Assembly (NCBI RefSeq): GCF_017254835.1
Contig: NZ_JAFKCW010000002.1
Coordinates: 1,100,592-1,164,591 of the forward strand
Length of the DNA stretch: 64,000 nt
Source of the DNA: Algoriphagus aestuariicola
GTDB taxonomy: Bacteria > Bacteroidota > Bacteroidia > Cytophagales > Cyclobacteriaceae
Direction of reading: 5' to 3'
Shown here piece by piece: positions 1 through 10,779 of this stretch (its first letter is position 1; every line of letters begins with the position of its first letter). The notes beneath the pieces are model-generated. The model was not told the origin of the DNA. It searched no databases and worked only from the letters and a program-made list of their open reading frames with translations. The position numbers and the translations under genes are program-made.

Positions 1-2
1 AA

Positions 3-1214
3 AAAGTTTCCAAGGTGGAAAAAGAGGCAATTTCCAAGAGGCAAGCAGACACCGTTCAAACCGCCATTGGTGAGCTGGTCTTGCCTGCTCCATACTCCAG
101 CAAAGCCACAACCAACACGAGCAAAGTCATCGGTTGGCCTGAGGGCAAAACCCCAACTGCACCGGAGGGCTTTACAGTCCGCATGTTTGCGGGAGATCTG
201 GAAAACCCACGCTCTACTATCGTGGGGCCAAATGGGGACATCTTTGTGGCTGAGAGCAACACCAGAAATAGCGCGGATCGCATCACAGTGTTTCAGGACA
301 AGGACAAAGACGGAGATTATGAGACGAGGGAGGTTTTTAAGGACAAACTAAATCAACCCTATGGCATGCTCATCATCGGAGACCACTTTTACATCGCTGA
401 CACAGATGGGCTAAACAGGTTTCCTTATACAGCCGGCCAGACCAAGTTAAGCACTGAAGGCGAGCGACTTGTGCAACTCCCCGCCGGCGGATACAACAAT
501 CACTGGACAAGGAATCTCATCGCAAACAAGGACAACTCAAAAATCTACATATCCGTAGGCTCCGCCAGCAACAATGCCGAACATGGAATGGATGAAGAGG
601 TCAGAAGGGCCGCCATCTTGGAGGTGAATCCAGACGGCACTGGCGAGCTTATCTATGCGCGAGGCTTGAGGAATCCGGTAGGAATGTCTTGGAATCCGGT
701 CACGGGAGAACTGTGGACCGCTGTGAATGAACGCGATGCCTTGGGAGACGACCTGGTTCCTGACTATATCACCAGTGTAAAGCGGGGTGGATTCTATGGA
801 TGGCCTTACTCCTATTTTGGCCAGATCTATGATCCCCGGATGGAGGGTCAAGGCATGGAGTTCGTCTCTGAAGCGATTGTCCCCGACGTACCCCTAGGCA
901 GCCATACCGCATCCTTGGGACTAAGTTTTTACACAGGAGACGCTTTCCCCGACAAGTATAAAAACGGCGCTTTTGTCGGGCAGCATGGCTCCTGGAATAG
1001 AAAAGAACTCAGCGGCTACAAGGTGGTATTTGTTCCCTTTGAAGATGGAAAACCTGCCGGTAAGCCCGAGGATTTTTTGACAGGCTTCATCGTAGACCGG
1101 GAAAAATCCGAAGTGTACGGTAGACCGGTGGATGTGACGGTCCTGCCCGATGGCTCTCTTCTCGTCAATGATGACAGCGGCAATATGCTTTGGCAGGTGA
1201 TCGCCAACCGTTGA
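3..1214 (+). CDS. PQQ-type sorbosone/aldose dehydrogenase family protein (5' partial)
   Basis: This is the 3' part of a six-bladed beta-propeller sugar dehydrogenase of the sorbosone dehydrogenase / soluble aldose dehydrogenase type, which oxidises sugars or similar alcohols in the periplasm, normally with PQQ. Family features seen are PEGFTVRMFAGDLENPRS near the N-terminus, GLRNPVGMSWNP in the middle and VGQHGSWNRKELSGYKV towards the end, followed by the usual RPVDVTVLPDGSLLVNDD close. The frame is open to the left edge of the window. The GTG at 15 is probably internal, because no signal peptide is visible and such proteins are exported. It stands alone before the catalase gene. The family call is good; substrate and cofactor are inferred. 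Confidence 0.85.
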   Translation, partial: KVSKVEKEAISKRQADTVQTAIGELVLPAPYSSKATTNTSKVIGWPEGKTPTAPEGFTVRMFAGDLENPRSTIVGPNGDIFVAESNTRNSADRITVFQDKDKDGDYETREVFKDKLNQPYGMLIIGDHFYIADTDGLNRFPYTAGQTKLSTEGERLVQLPAGGYNNHWTRNLIANKDNSKIYISVGSASNNAEHGMDEEVRRAAILEVNPDGTGELIYARGLRNPVGMSWNPVTGELWTAVNERDALGDDLVPDYITSVKRGGFYGWPYSYFGQIYDPRMEGQGMEFVSEAIVPDVPLGSHTASLGLSFYTGDAFPDKYKNGAFVGQHGSWNRKELSGYKVVFVPFEDGKPAGKPEDFLTGFIVDREKSEVYGRPVDVTVLPDGSLLVNDDSGNMLWQVIANR

Positions 1215-1509
1215 CGAGGGGGCTTTTATACACAGGGTGGGAAAAAACTGCGACAGCAATCCGAAAAGCCAGGGAATAAGGTCTAGAGCCCATCACAAAA
1301 TTAATCCGAAGAGCCTTGCTTCAATCGGGCGGATCACTTAGCTGAATAAGTACACCCAGCCCGGTACTCCGTGGATTCCTTCCCTGCTGTCCTTGCCGAA
1401 TAGGTTATAGAAAAACAGTTTTCCCAGATGGTTCCATCGAGACACCCTACCAAGAAGGGTTGGAATGTTATTGGCATCCTTGTCCGCGAACCACTAAATA
1501 GTTAACACC
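1215..1509. other. Intergenic gap before catalase
   Basis: About 295 bases without a convincing gene. I see no tRNA, strong terminator or clear promoter. The catalase promoter should lie here, but no exact TAnnTTTG -7 box stands out. Confidence 0.4.
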
Positions 1510-3648
1510 ATGGATGCAGAAAAAAACAAAGAAAAACCCGAAAACAGTAAGATCGACGACCTGTACATGAACACCGAGGATGGTAGCGGCGAGGTGATGA
1601 GCAACAACCAAGGGGTGCGAGTCAACGACGACCACAACTCCCTTACTGCCGGAGAGAGAGGGCCTACCCTACTGGAAGATTTCCAGTTTAGAGAAAAGAT
1701 GACCCACTTCGACCACGAACGTATCCCTGAAAGGATCGTGCATGCACGAGGTGAGGGGGCGCACGGCTTTTTTGAAAGTTATGGCGACTTCTCGGAAATC
1801 ACCCGAGCCTCCTTCTTAAGCGAAAAAGGCAAGCGAACCCCGGTTTTTACGAGATTTAGTACGGTGGCTGGATTCAAAGGCTCTACAGACCTAGCCCGCG
1901 ACGTGAGAGGGTTTGCAGTCAAATTTTACACCGACGAGGGCAACTACGATTTGGTAGGAAATAACATGCCCGTGTTTTTTATTCAAGATGCCATGAAATT
2001 CCCAGACCTGGTTCATGCTGTAAAGCCTGAACAGGATAATGAAATTCCGCAGGCAGCCTCCGCGCACGATACATTCTGGGATTTCATCTCCTTGATGCCG
2101 GAGAGTATGCATATGATCATGTGGGTGATGAGCGACAGGGCTATCCCCAGAAGCCTTTCCATGATGGAGGGCTTCGGTGTCCACACCTTTCGGTTTGTCA
2201 ATTCCAAAGGCGAATCGCATTTTGTCAAATTTCATTGGAAGCCGAAACTCGGCACACACTCGGTCACTTGGGAAGAGGCACAGAAGATCTCCGGTCAGGA
2301 CCCCGATTTTCATCGAAGGGATCTTTGGGAAGCGATAGAAAACGGGAATTTCCCGGAGTGGGAGTTTGGCGTTCAGCTCGTGGAAGAAAAAGACGAGCAC
2401 AAATTCGACTTTGACTTACTTGATCCTACCAAGATTATTCCCGAAGAGCTCGTGCCGGTGAAAATACTCGGCAGGATGGTGCTGAATAGAAACCCGGACA
2501 ATTTCTTTGCGGAAACCGAACAGGTGGCGTTTCACCCTGGCCATGTGGTCCCTGGCATTGACTTTACCAATGACCCGCTGCTGCAGGGGAGGCTATTTTC
2601 TTACACCGACACGCAGCTGATCCGATTAGGGGGGCCAAATTTTGCGGAGATACCCATTAATCGACCGATCACGCCGGTGCACAACAATCAGCGCGGGGGT
2701 TATATGCGCCAAACCATCAACAGGGGAAAAGGCAGTTATAGTCCAAACCAGATTAGTGGCGGCTGTCCATTTCAGGCTAAGATGGCAGATGGAGGTTTCG
2801 TCAGTCACCAAGAAAAAGTGGAAGGCTACAAAATCAGGAATCGGAGCAAGAGTTTCATGGACCATTTCAGCCAGGCCAAACTTTTCTACGAAAGCCAAAC
2901 CGAAGTCGAGCAGGATCATATTGTCAAGGCGTTGAGATTTGAGCTCGGAAAGGTCGGTCGGGAAGAAATTCGCGAAAGGATGGTGGGGATGCTTACCTAC
3001 GTCAATGAATCCCTGGCGAAAAAAGTCGCACTTGGACTGGGCATCAACCCAATTTTCAAACCCGACATGCCACTCAACCACAGCTTTCCAGCAGATGCGA
3101 ATCCCGCTGACTATCAACCCACAGAAGCCAAATCCAGTATAGAAAAGTCCGAAAAGCTAAGCCTGATGGCCTCGCCTGGCAAGGGAATCCAAGGCAGGTC
3201 TATCGCTATCCTGGCCAACGATGGCGTGGACGGCGGACAAGTGGAGCTGTATCAGGACGCCTTGAAAAACGAAGGGGCGAATTCAAAAATCATCAGTCTC
3301 CACAGCGGCTGGATCACTGGAGCCGAAGGCGCGAAGATAAAGGTGGACCACAGCTTGGCAACCACTTCCTCCGTACTCTTTGACGCGGTCTTGGTCCCGG
3401 ATGGACTGCAAAGCGCGGAGGCATTAAAGGAAGATTCCACTGCGATACGGTTTTTGGACGAAGCCTACCGACACTACAAGTTCATTGCGGTAAATGGCGG
3501 CGGGAGCGATCTCTGGGCGAGTACCTACGCCTCCAAAAACAGCGATCCCAAGGGCGTGTTTTTCGACGAAGGACCGGGGACGTTCATCGATGCGATCGCC
3601 AAACACAGAATCTGGGAAAGGGAAGACGCGGAGAAAATCCCAGTTTGA
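1510..3648 (+). CDS. katE: Large-subunit (clade 2) catalase, HPII type
   Basis: Haem catalase that splits hydrogen peroxide into water and oxygen in the cytoplasm. At 712 residues it belongs to the large-subunit HPII class. The distal His is H78 in the [12 protein letters not shown] motif, the distal Asn lies in [17 protein letters not shown] (about 151-152), and the proximal haem-ligand Tyr is Y365 in [18 protein letters not shown]. Residues from about 560 to the end form the extra flavodoxin/GATase-like domain that defines the class ([21 protein letters not shown]). The first 50 residues are the usual charged arm. The ATG at 1510 is the only sensible start. It appears to be transcribed alone and is intact. 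Confidence 0.96.
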   Translation: MDAEKNKEKPENSKIDDLYMNTEDGSGEVMSNNQGVRVNDDHNSLTAGERGPTLLEDFQFREKMTHFDHERIPERIVHARGEGAHGFFESYGDFSEITRASFLSEKGKRTPVFTRFSTVAGFKGSTDLARDVRGFAVKFYTDEGNYDLVGNNMPVFFIQDAMKFPDLVHAVKPEQDNEIPQAASAHDTFWDFISLMPESMHMIMWVMSDRAIPRSLSMMEGFGVHTFRFVNSKGESHFVKFHWKPKLGTHSVTWEEAQKISGQDPDFHRRDLWEAIENGNFPEWEFGVQLVEEKDEHKFDFDLLDPTKIIPEELVPVKILGRMVLNRNPDNFFAETEQVAFHPGHVVPGIDFTNDPLLQGRLFSYTDTQLIRLGGPNFAEIPINRPITPVHNNQRGGYMRQTINRGKGSYSPNQISGGCPFQAKMADGGFVSHQEKVEGYKIRNRSKSFMDHFSQAKLFYESQTEVEQDHIVKALRFELGKVGREEIRERMVGMLTYVNESLAKKVALGLGINPIFKPDMPLNHSFPADANPADYQPTEAKSSIEKSEKLSLMASPGKGIQGRSIAILANDGVDGGQVELYQDALKNEGANSKIISLHSGWITGAEGAKIKVDHSLATTSSVLFDAVLVPDGLQSAEALKEDSTAIRFLDEAYRHYKFIAVNGGGSDLWASTYASKNSDPKGVFFDEGPGTFIDAIAKHRIWEREDAEKIPV

Positions 3649-3882
3649 CCCAACGAGGAAACCATGTTCGGTATCCATCCTAAAAACAAAGGCTCTGCGA
3701 TTCTTGGAATTGTAGAGCCTTTGTTGACTCAGTTTGTCTCGGCTATGCGATCCCTTTTCTCACCCTGCTCAAATCCCAATTTGAATGGGGAAAGTTTCAT
3801 ACGATACAAAGCCTGTTTTTATTTCCTTGTTCCAGGAATCGCTCACAGAAATATGCATTCTTTTGACTTTCCATGAATCTCC

Positions 3883-3923
3883 AAAAAACAAAAACTCTGT
3901 AAATCAGTTATTTACAGAGTTTT
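3883..3923 (-). terminator. Terminator downstream of tRNA-Pro
   Basis: A 14-bp perfect stem (3891-3904 with 3910-3923) and a 5-nt loop. On the minus strand it is followed by a T-rich run, as expected for an intrinsic terminator, and it sits 25 nt beyond the 3' end of the tRNA. Confidence 0.8.
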
Positions 3924-3947
3924 GATTTGGACTACAATCCTATTTTG

Positions 3948-4021
3948 TCGGGGTGACAGGATTTGAACCTGCGACCACACGCCCCCCAGACGTGTACGCT
4001 ACCGGACTGCGCCACACCCCG
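3948..4021 (-). tRNA. tRNA-Pro(GGG)
   Basis: A full 74-nt cloverleaf on the minus strand. The acceptor CGGGGTG pairs with CACCCCG and the discriminator is A. The D stem is GCGC/GCGT, the anticodon stem CACGT/GCGTG, and the loop CTGGGGG gives anticodon GGG. The T stem GCAGG/CCTGT carries loop TTCAAAT. CCA is not encoded. A strong hairpin terminator follows. Confidence 0.95.
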
Positions 4022-4137
4022 ATTTGGGCTTCGAAATTACAATTTTCAAGAATTAAAAAAAGACTTTGAGTTCGATTTTCCTAGCCTAAGTCAAAGCCGT
4101 CTGATTTTCAGGCAAATCAGTTTCCAAAAGTTGGAGG

Positions 4138-4371
4138 TTATTCTTTACCCGGCGCGGTTCTAAAAATGGCCTTAACTGGCGATTTGCAGCAGGATTCGCA
4201 ACAAACGGACTGGGGGTTCAGAGATACCGCTTTTCGCAAGGCTTCGCGTCCGTTGTTGAAAGGCCCCAGATAATCGCGGTCCAGAGATCCCGGGATAAAC
4301 TCGCACTCCTTTTCGTGGACTTCATAGTTGCCGCTGGCGTTTGCTGTAGATGAGAGGTAAAAGAATTTCAT
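4138..4371 (-). CDS. Small conserved Cys-rich protein of unknown function
   Basis: A 77-residue protein I cannot assign to a named family. It begins MKFFYLSSTANASGNYEVHE, contains a central segment with the look of a conserved Bacteroidota protein (ECEFIPGSLDRDYLG), and ends with a cysteine cluster CCESCCK that could bind metal. It has no signal peptide or membrane segment. A 28-bp palindrome lies 46 nt upstream. The reading frame, start context and composition match the neighbours, so I take it as real; the role is unknown. Confidence 0.6.
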   Translation of the reverse strand: MKFFYLSSTANASGNYEVHEKECEFIPGSLDRDYLGPFNNGREALRKAVSLNPQSVCCESCCKSPVKAIFRTAPGKE

Positions 4372-4416
4372 TTCTGGTGAATTAATCTACCCAAAAATAC
4401 CCCGCAACAACCTCCT

Positions 4417-4444
4417 AAAAAATACCCTATATAGGGTATTTTTT
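4417..4444 (-). terminator. Perfect 28-bp palindrome, likely terminator
   Basis: AAAAAATACCCTAT is followed directly by its exact reverse complement, giving a stem flanked by A and T runs. It lies just beyond the stop of the 4495-4782 gene and could terminate transcription in either direction. An operator role is the alternative. Confidence 0.6.
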
Positions 4445-4494
4445 AAGTATATCCAGAGCTTTTCACCAACTGGATTAGTTAAAAATCCTTGACT

Positions 4495-4782
4495 TCATTT
4501 GGACAAAAACCTTTCGACCAAAACCTCCCATTCCTCATCGAGACTCAGCTGGGGACGTTTATCTCCCGATTTGGAATACCAGTAATCGGCATTCCATTGA
4601 TCCCCTTCTTTCCTGTGAAGGTAGGCGTGTATTCTTGCCGCCGCCTTCCCCTGCAAATGATCTACCTGGGCGTGCGCCGATGTCCAGTCCCCGTGCCCAT
4701 CAAACCACAATGCCAAAAGTGTGGGGGAGTCCTTCCAGACAGAAGAATCCGTTGACAAAAAATCATCCTTTGAGATATCCAT
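4495..4782 (-). CDS. Conserved hypothetical protein
   Basis: A 95-residue soluble protein with no signal peptide. It is rich in aromatic and His residues (LLALWFDGHGDWTSAHAQVDHL; RIHAYLHRKEGDQWNADYWY). The HAYLHRKEGD and ADYWY blocks look like conserved core motifs of a small Bacteroidota family, but I do not know a function. It ends at the 4417-4444 palindrome, which would separate it from the 77-residue gene downstream. Confidence 0.65.
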   Translation of the reverse strand: MDISKDDFLSTDSSVWKDSPTLLALWFDGHGDWTSAHAQVDHLQGKAAARIHAYLHRKEGDQWNADYWYSKSGDKRPQLSLDEEWEVLVERFLSK

Positions 4783-5086
4783 TGACTAAAGATTTTGGTT
4801 TGCTACAAACAGTGGTTTCATAAAAACAAATCCTCATCCCTTATTAGCCAGCATTTTGCGAAGCGAGCTGGTGATTGATTGGAAAAAAGGAATTGATAAT
4901 ACTCGCACAAAACTCCCATTTGACCAAAACCCATCCACAAAGATCGATAAAATCGGTCCACACATTCAAAGTGCCCGAGTTTTTGGGATCGGCCAAAGTG
5001 ATTTTTATCCAGCTTGGTGCATTGGGTATAAATTCTATATTTGCCCAATTAATTAACAGTAAACCTTATTAGAATCCGAATAAATT
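4783..5086. other. Intergenic region upstream of the pyrophosphatase gene
   Basis: About 300 AT-rich bases with short overlapping frames that have no protein-like composition. The right end holds the pyrophosphatase promoter; the rest shows nothing I can name. Confidence 0.5.
5014..5043 (+). promoter_or_regulatory. Bacteroidota-type promoter of the pyrophosphatase gene
   Basis: TTG at 5014-5016, a 19-base spacer, then TATATTTG at 5036-5043. This matches the phylum's -33 TTG and -7 TAnnTTTG pattern and would give a leader of roughly 35-40 nt before the ATG at 5087. Confidence 0.7.
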
Positions 5087-7300
5087 ATGGAACAAGCGCT
5101 GATTTACTTAGTCCCTGCTTTGGGACTAATCGGCCTGCTGGTAATGGCAGTCAAATCTGCCTGGGTCACTAAACAGGACACAGGAGACAAAAACATGGTA
5201 GAGCTATCGGGCTATATCGCCGATGGGGCTATGGCATTTCTAAAAGCCGAATGGAAGGTTCTTTCTTATTTTGCCATCATTGCCGGTATCCTGCTGGCAT
5301 GGTCTGGCACTTTGGTAGAGACCTCAAGTCCTGTCATTGCCATTTCCTTTTTGATTGGCGCGTTTTTGTCAGCCTTGGCTGGCTATATCGGAATGAAAAT
5401 CGCCACTAAAGCCAACGTCCGAACCACCCAAGCGGCGCGTACCAGTCTCAAGCAAGCGCTTAAAGTATCCTTCACCGGCGGATCTGTCATGGGGTTAGGC
5501 GTCGCTGGTCTGGCTGTTTTGGGGCTTGGTTCACTGTTCATCGTGTTCTATCAATATTATGTTTTAAGCGCCGGAGCCGGAGTTAACGGAATCGAAATGG
5601 AAACTGCCCTTGAAGTATTAGCAGGTTTTTCCCTTGGTGCAGAATCCATTGCGCTTTTCGCCCGTGTCGGTGGAGGTATCTATACAAAGGCTGCGGACGT
5701 TGGTGCTGATTTAGTTGGTAAAGTAGAAGCAGGAATTCCAGAGGATGATGTCAGAAACCCAGCCACCATCGCCGACAACGTAGGCGACAACGTGGGTGAC
5801 GTAGCAGGTATGGGCGCCGATTTGTTTGGATCCTATGTAGCCACTATCCTAGCAACCATGGTATTGGGCCAGGAAATCATATCCGAAGATGCCTTTGGTG
5901 GCATCGCCCCGATTTTGCTCCCGATGGTATTGGCGGGTTTGGGAATTGTATTCTCCATAATGGGAATGGCTTTCGTGACTGTTAAAGATGATAAGGGTGA
6001 TGTTCAAAAAGCCCTGAATATGGGAAACTGGTCCTCGATCATTTTCACCGGAATTGCGTCGTTTTTCGTCGTAAAACACATGTTGCCTGAAACGCTTTCA
6101 ATAAGAGGCTACGAATTCACGAGCATGGATGTATTCTATGCGATCATCCTTGGTTTGGTTGTAGGAACTTTGATGTCCATCATCACAGAATACTACACAG
6201 CAATGGGCAAACGCCCCGTGATGTCGATTGTCAAACAATCTGCTACAGGACATGCTACCAACATCATTGGTGGGCTATCCGTTGGGATGGAATCCACCGT
6301 GTTGCCAATCTTGGTGTTGGCAGGCGGGATCTATGGAGCTTATGAATTCGCAGGTCTTTACGGAGTTGCCATTGCTGCGGCGGGCATGATGGCAACTACT
6401 GCCATGCAGCTTGCAATTGACGCATTTGGACCGATTGCCGACAACGCCGGCGGTATAGCGGAAATGAGCCAGCTTCCTGAGGAAGTCAGAGGCAGAACCG
6501 ACATCCTTGATGCGGTGGGCAATACTACTGCTGCAACTGGAAAAGGCTTCGCCATTGCTTCTGCAGCATTGACTTCTTTGGCTTTGTTTGCGGCATTCGT
6601 CGGAATATCGGGAATTTCAGCGATCGACATTTACAAAGCAGACGTATTGGCGGGCCTGTTTGTGGGCGGAATGATTCCGTTCATCTTCTCTTCCTTAGCG
6701 ATTGCGGCGGTAGGCCGTGCAGCGATGGATATGGTGAACGAGGTAAGACGCCAATTCCGGGAAATTCCGGGAATCATGGAATACAAAGCCAAACCGGAAT
6801 ACGAGAAATGCGTGGAAATCTCCACCAAAGCTTCGATCAGAGAAATGATCGCTCCAGGTGCAATTGCCCTGATCACTCCAATTATCATAGGATTCGCTTT
6901 TGGACCGGAAGTGCTGGGAGGTCTATTGGCCGGCGTTACAGTCTCCGGAGTGTTGATGGGAATGTTCCAGTCCAATGCTGGCGGAGCTTGGGACAACGCC
7001 AAGAAATCTTTTGAAAAAGGAGTTGAGATCAATGGCGAGATCTATTACAAAAAATCTGAACCCCATAAAGCTTCTGTAACGGGAGACACCGTCGGCGATC
7101 CTTTCAAAGACACCTCTGGTCCATCAATGAACATTCTGATCAAACTGATGTCTATCGTCGCTTTGGTCATTGCACCTCACATCTCCGAGGGAACACATGG
7201 TGCAGATGCGATGGCACAAAAAGTCGAGATCAAGAAAGAAGTGAAAATTATCGACGGAAAAAAGACCGAAACAGTCACAGAGACGATCGTAAAAAATTAG
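5087..7300 (+). CDS. hppA: K+-dependent membrane ion-translocating pyrophosphatase
   Basis: An integral membrane pump that couples pyrophosphate hydrolysis to H+ and/or Na+ export. It has 737 residues with about 16 membrane helices. The substrate-binding motifs are DVGADLVGK (204-212) and [16 protein letters not shown] (230-245). The sequence [11 protein letters not shown] (478-488) has Ala482 and Gly485, the signature of the K+-dependent subfamily; the K+-independent type has Lys and Thr there. Glu186 lies in [17 protein letters not shown], as in many sodium-pumping relatives, but I cannot decide between H+, Na+ and dual pumping by eye. The C-terminal 30 residues are charged. Own promoter and terminator; single-gene unit. 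Confidence 0.96.
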   Translation: MEQALIYLVPALGLIGLLVMAVKSAWVTKQDTGDKNMVELSGYIADGAMAFLKAEWKVLSYFAIIAGILLAWSGTLVETSSPVIAISFLIGAFLSALAGYIGMKIATKANVRTTQAARTSLKQALKVSFTGGSVMGLGVAGLAVLGLGSLFIVFYQYYVLSAGAGVNGIEMETALEVLAGFSLGAESIALFARVGGGIYTKAADVGADLVGKVEAGIPEDDVRNPATIADNVGDNVGDVAGMGADLFGSYVATILATMVLGQEIISEDAFGGIAPILLPMVLAGLGIVFSIMGMAFVTVKDDKGDVQKALNMGNWSSIIFTGIASFFVVKHMLPETLSIRGYEFTSMDVFYAIILGLVVGTLMSIITEYYTAMGKRPVMSIVKQSATGHATNIIGGLSVGMESTVLPILVLAGGIYGAYEFAGLYGVAIAAAGMMATTAMQLAIDAFGPIADNAGGIAEMSQLPEEVRGRTDILDAVGNTTAATGKGFAIASAALTSLALFAAFVGISGISAIDIYKADVLAGLFVGGMIPFIFSSLAIAAVGRAAMDMVNEVRRQFREIPGIMEYKAKPEYEKCVEISTKASIREMIAPGAIALITPIIIGFAFGPEVLGGLLAGVTVSGVLMGMFQSNAGGAWDNAKKSFEKGVEINGEIYYKKSEPHKASVTGDTVGDPFKDTSGPSMNILIKLMSIVALVIAPHISEGTHGADAMAQKVEIKKEVKIIDGKKTETVTETIVKN

Positions 7301-7672
7301 TCTCACCTTCATCAAGCAATACAAAGCCGTCCTTCAACAAGGGCGGCTTTTTTGTTGGAAAACATAAACATTCTTTCGCCAGGCTATCAGCAGTAGCTCC
7401 TAACAAAAAGCGCTGGCAATTAAGAAATTAAGAATCTATAAATGGATAATCCCTAGATTTTTTTGAATATAATTCATTATTGGCTTAAATTGAAAACTGT
7501 CAACCAATGAACCCGGAGAAAAACTCCAGCCAACCTTTCCCTTTTTGCCTTCGCAAAGGGGAATCTTGTTTCTGTATCTAGCTGCACTTTCTACATGAGT
7601 GTGGTCCTTGTTGTGGACTTAAAACGACAGTGACGCTTCAATTGATTAATTTCTTACTAAACAACTATTACT
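7301..7672. other. Intergenic leader region of the susC-like gene
   Basis: Holds the pyrophosphatase terminator at its left end. Near 7540-7562 there is an imperfect C-run/G-run hairpin of the kind also seen near 20530, possibly an interspersed repeat or a leader structure. The susC-like promoter must lie here; no exact consensus was found. Confidence 0.4.
7323..7353 (+). terminator. Intrinsic terminator of the pyrophosphatase gene
   Basis: AAAGCCGTCC pairs with GGGCGGCTTT across an 8-nt loop (one T-G wobble) and is followed by a T run. Confidence 0.85.
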
Positions 7673-10600
7673 ATGATGAAAAGCTACTTTACCATGCTTT
7701 TTCTGATGGTCTTTTTGTTGGCCTTTCCCGCAATGGCCCAACAACAAGTCCGCGGAAAAGTGACCTCCTCAGAAGATGGACTCCCACTGCCGGGGGTCAG
7801 CATTTTGATCCAAGGAACGAGCACTGGAACAGTGTCCGACGTCGATGGCAACTATTCCATCTCCGTCCCAGGCCCTGATGCAGTTTTGATTTTCTCGTTT
7901 ATCGGATATCAAAACAAAACCCAAACTGTAGGCAACTCTACCACAATCAACATCGCGCTCGCAACCGAAACATCGCAGCTTGACGAGGTAATTGTCACGG
8001 CTTTTGGCATTTCCCAAGAAAAGAAATCCCTAGGCTATGCCGCTCAAAACATCGACGCCGCAGAAATCACCAAAACACGACAGCCCAATGTGGTCAATTC
8101 CCTTCAGGGACAGGTAGCCGGTGTGCAGGTGACCAATTCCGGAGGCGCTCCAGGACAGTCGGCGCGGATCATCATCAGGGGTATCAACTCTCTGGATCCT
8201 TCCGCAGACAACCAGCCCCTTTTCGTCGTGGATGGCGTGCCGGTGGACAACTCTACGGTAGAATCATCCGGCACTCCCCGCGGTATGTCCAACCGGATTG
8301 CTGACATCAACCCAAATGATGTAGAGTCCATGTCCGTACTGAAAGGTGCCGCCGCAACCGCCCTTTACGGTGTTCGCGCGGCCAACGGTGCCGTTATCAT
8401 TACTACCAAAAAAGGCAAAGCAGGAGAGATCCGAGTGGACTTCAACACTTCCTTGGGTTTTGATAAGCTTGCAAAGATGCCAGAGCTGCAAGACCAATAC
8501 GGACAAGGCTTCTCAGGCGTGCGTGACGACAATAGCTTTTGGCCGGCATGGGGCGCCAATATCGCGGAAGAAAACGACCCGAACTATGTCTACCAAGACA
8601 ACTGGAACGATGCATTTGATACGGGTATCCAGTTTGACAACAGCTTGAGCGTGTCGGGCGGCAACGAAAAAGCGACATTCTACGGTTCCTTTGGCAGACT
8701 TGACCAAAATGGTATTATCCCCTTCTCGACATGGGACAGAACCAGCGCCAAACTCTCCGGAACCATCACTGCCAGCGAAAAATTCAACTTCACTGCCTCT
8801 ATGAATTACACCAATTCGGGAGGTAATCGTGTTCCACACGATCGCTTTTTGGAGCGGATGATGTACTGGTCTGAGACAGCCGATGTGAGAGATTACATCA
8901 ATCCAGACGGAACGATGAATTCGGTGGGCACAAACACCAACCCCATTTACGATGCCCGTTTTTCCACTTACAAGGACGATGTCAATCGTATCATCGGTAA
9001 CCTGAACTTCAACTACAGTCCCGCCGACTGGATCACCCTCTCCTATCGTCTGGGAATGGACACCTATTCCGACTCTCGCGAGGCCATCACCCCTGGCCCG
9101 ATGGGCATAGACGGGGAAGTGCCACTGAGTAGCACAGGTTCGATTGAAGAGTCCAAAATCAACAGCCGAGACCTCACCTCCAACTTCTATATCACGCTGA
9201 AAAAGCAATGGAACGAAAACTGGAACACACAGCTTCGACTCGGCAATGACATCTTCGAGAGAAAGTACGACATAATCACACTCTCTGGGAACAACTTCGT
9301 GATCCCGGGATTTTATAACATCGGAAACACCACACAGGTCTTTGGCTCCCAAGCTAAAAGCATACGCCGACTGGTCGGCTTCTATGGAGATTTGATGGTC
9401 GACTACAAGAACTTCCTATTCATCAACGTAACGGGAAGAAACGACATCTCCTCCACTCTTCCCAAAGACAACAATTCCTTCTTTTACCCCTCCGTTAACG
9501 TTGGCTATGTCTTCAGCGAAAACTTCAGCCTTCCGAACTGGTGGACGTTTGGAAAAATAAGGGCCTCGGTCGCGGAAGTAGGCAAGGATACAAGCCCGCA
9601 CATCCTCGGAGCTACCTTTGTGTCACCTGACGGCTACCCGCTGGACGGACAGGTGGGCTTCTCCAGAAATTCCACCTTTGGAGATCCAAATCTTAAGCCG
9701 GAGACTACGCAGTCTTTGGAATTTGGCACCCAGTTGGCCTTTTTCAACAATCGCCTCAACTTGGATGTCACTTACTATAAGTCCAACGCCAAAGACCAGA
9801 TCATTCCCGTACCTATCTCCGACGCCACGGGCTTTTCCTCTTACATCACTAATGCGGGTGAAATCGAAAACCGCGGCTGGGAAATTGTTTTTGGAGGCAC
9901 GCCTATCGAGAAAGGCGATTTCCGCTGGGATGTGACAGCGAATCTCACGACCAACAAAAACGAAATCAAAGAGATCCGCGAAGGCATTGACCAAATCGTG
10001 GTGGGATCGCAATTTGGGTATGTGGGCAGTACGGTGACCATGATTCTGAAAGAGGGACAAGCCTACGGCAACATCTACGGCAGCAGCTACACCCGCCCAG
10101 GCGCCAATCCCGAATCCGATGTCCTAGACCGCAGCTTGCCGATGCTGATCGGCGCAAATGGCTTCCCCGTACGTACCGGAACACAGCTCGTACTGGGAAA
10201 TGCGGTGCCAAAATTCTTCGGCGGCCTGAGAAACAACTTCTCTTACAAAGGGCTCGAATTCTCCTTCCTGATCGACTTCCGCACCGGAATGGAGCAGTAT
10301 AACCAGTTTGCAAACTTCATCTCAGCATTCGGCAAAGGCACCGCATCCCTTGCCAGAAATGACACACGCGTATTTGAGGGAGTGCTGGCGGATGGCTCGC
10401 AAAACACCAAGGAAGTGTGGTTGGGTCAGGGTGTCGGTCCAGACGGCGTGAATTATGGCGCAGGATATTGGAGAAATCACCATAGAACCACGTCAGAAAA
10501 CTTTGTTGGAGATGCTTCCTTCCTAAAACTGCGCAACATCACCCTCGCCTACAGTCTTCAGCCAAACGCCCTGGAAAAGACTCCCTTCCGTACGGCGAGG

Positions 10601-10759
10601 ATCTCGCTGGCGGCCAACAACATCATTCTTTCCACCCCATGGGACGGATTTGATCCTGAATCCTTTTCCGCGGGAGCAGGAGGAAATGCAATCGGATTTA
10701 CGGGACTTGGGTTCCCCGGTGTACAGAGCTACTTCGTGACTTTAAACCTTGGCCTATAA
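7673..10759 (+). CDS. SusC/RagA-type TonB-dependent outer-membrane transporter
   Basis: A 1028-residue outer-membrane channel that imports a ligand captured with its SusD partner, energised by TonB. It has a signal peptide (about 1-22, ending AMAQ), a carboxypeptidase-D-like domain (about 24-110, VRGKVTSSEDGLPLPGVSI), a TonB-box/linker (LDEVIVTAFG), a plug (GQVAGVQVTNSGG; RIIIRGINSL; NQPLFVVDGVPVDNS; LKGAAATALYG) and a long beta-barrel ending in a typical aromatic strand (YFVTLNLGL). The SusD-like gene follows after 20 bases. The absence of adjacent glycoside hydrolases, sigma or anti-sigma genes leaves the substrate open. The start is the ATG ATG pair at 7673. Confidence 0.96.
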   Translation: MMKSYFTMLFLMVFLLAFPAMAQQQVRGKVTSSEDGLPLPGVSILIQGTSTGTVSDVDGNYSISVPGPDAVLIFSFIGYQNKTQTVGNSTTINIALATETSQLDEVIVTAFGISQEKKSLGYAAQNIDAAEITKTRQPNVVNSLQGQVAGVQVTNSGGAPGQSARIIIRGINSLDPSADNQPLFVVDGVPVDNSTVESSGTPRGMSNRIADINPNDVESMSVLKGAAATALYGVRAANGAVIITTKKGKAGEIRVDFNTSLGFDKLAKMPELQDQYGQGFSGVRDDNSFWPAWGANIAEENDPNYVYQDNWNDAFDTGIQFDNSLSVSGGNEKATFYGSFGRLDQNGIIPFSTWDRTSAKLSGTITASEKFNFTASMNYTNSGGNRVPHDRFLERMMYWSETADVRDYINPDGTMNSVGTNTNPIYDARFSTYKDDVNRIIGNLNFNYSPADWITLSYRLGMDTYSDSREAITPGPMGIDGEVPLSSTGSIEESKINSRDLTSNFYITLKKQWNENWNTQLRLGNDIFERKYDIITLSGNNFVIPGFYNIGNTTQVFGSQAKSIRRLVGFYGDLMVDYKNFLFINVTGRNDISSTLPKDNNSFFYPSVNVGYVFSENFSLPNWWTFGKIRASVAEVGKDTSPHILGATFVSPDGYPLDGQVGFSRNSTFGDPNLKPETTQSLEFGTQLAFFNNRLNLDVTYYKSNAKDQIIPVPISDATGFSSYITNAGEIENRGWEIVFGGTPIEKGDFRWDVTANLTTNKNEIKEIREGIDQIVVGSQFGYVGSTVTMILKEGQAYGNIYGSSYTRPGANPESDVLDRSLPMLIGANGFPVRTGTQLVLGNAVPKFFGGLRNNFSYKGLEFSFLIDFRTGMEQYNQFANFISAFGKGTASLARNDTRVFEGVLADGSQNTKEVWLGQGVGPDGVNYGAGYWRNHHRTTSENFVGDASFLKLRNITLAYSLQPNALEKTPFRTARISLAANNIILSTPWDGFDPESFSAGAGGNAIGFTGLGFPGVQSYFVTLNLGL

Positions 10760-10779
10760 ACCTTTAAAACCGCAAAAAG

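Noticed and set aside
4818-5048. Minus-strand 76-codon open frame upstream of the pyrophosphatase gene
   Set aside because: Odd composition, no motif, and it overlaps the pyrophosphatase promoter.
7535-7562. Riboswitch in the SusC-like leader
   Set aside because: Only a simple hairpin is visible; no conserved riboswitch core was recognised.
8513-9352. Minus-strand 279-codon frame inside the SusC-like gene
   Set aside because: A shadow of a well-supported coding region; its sequence has no family motif.
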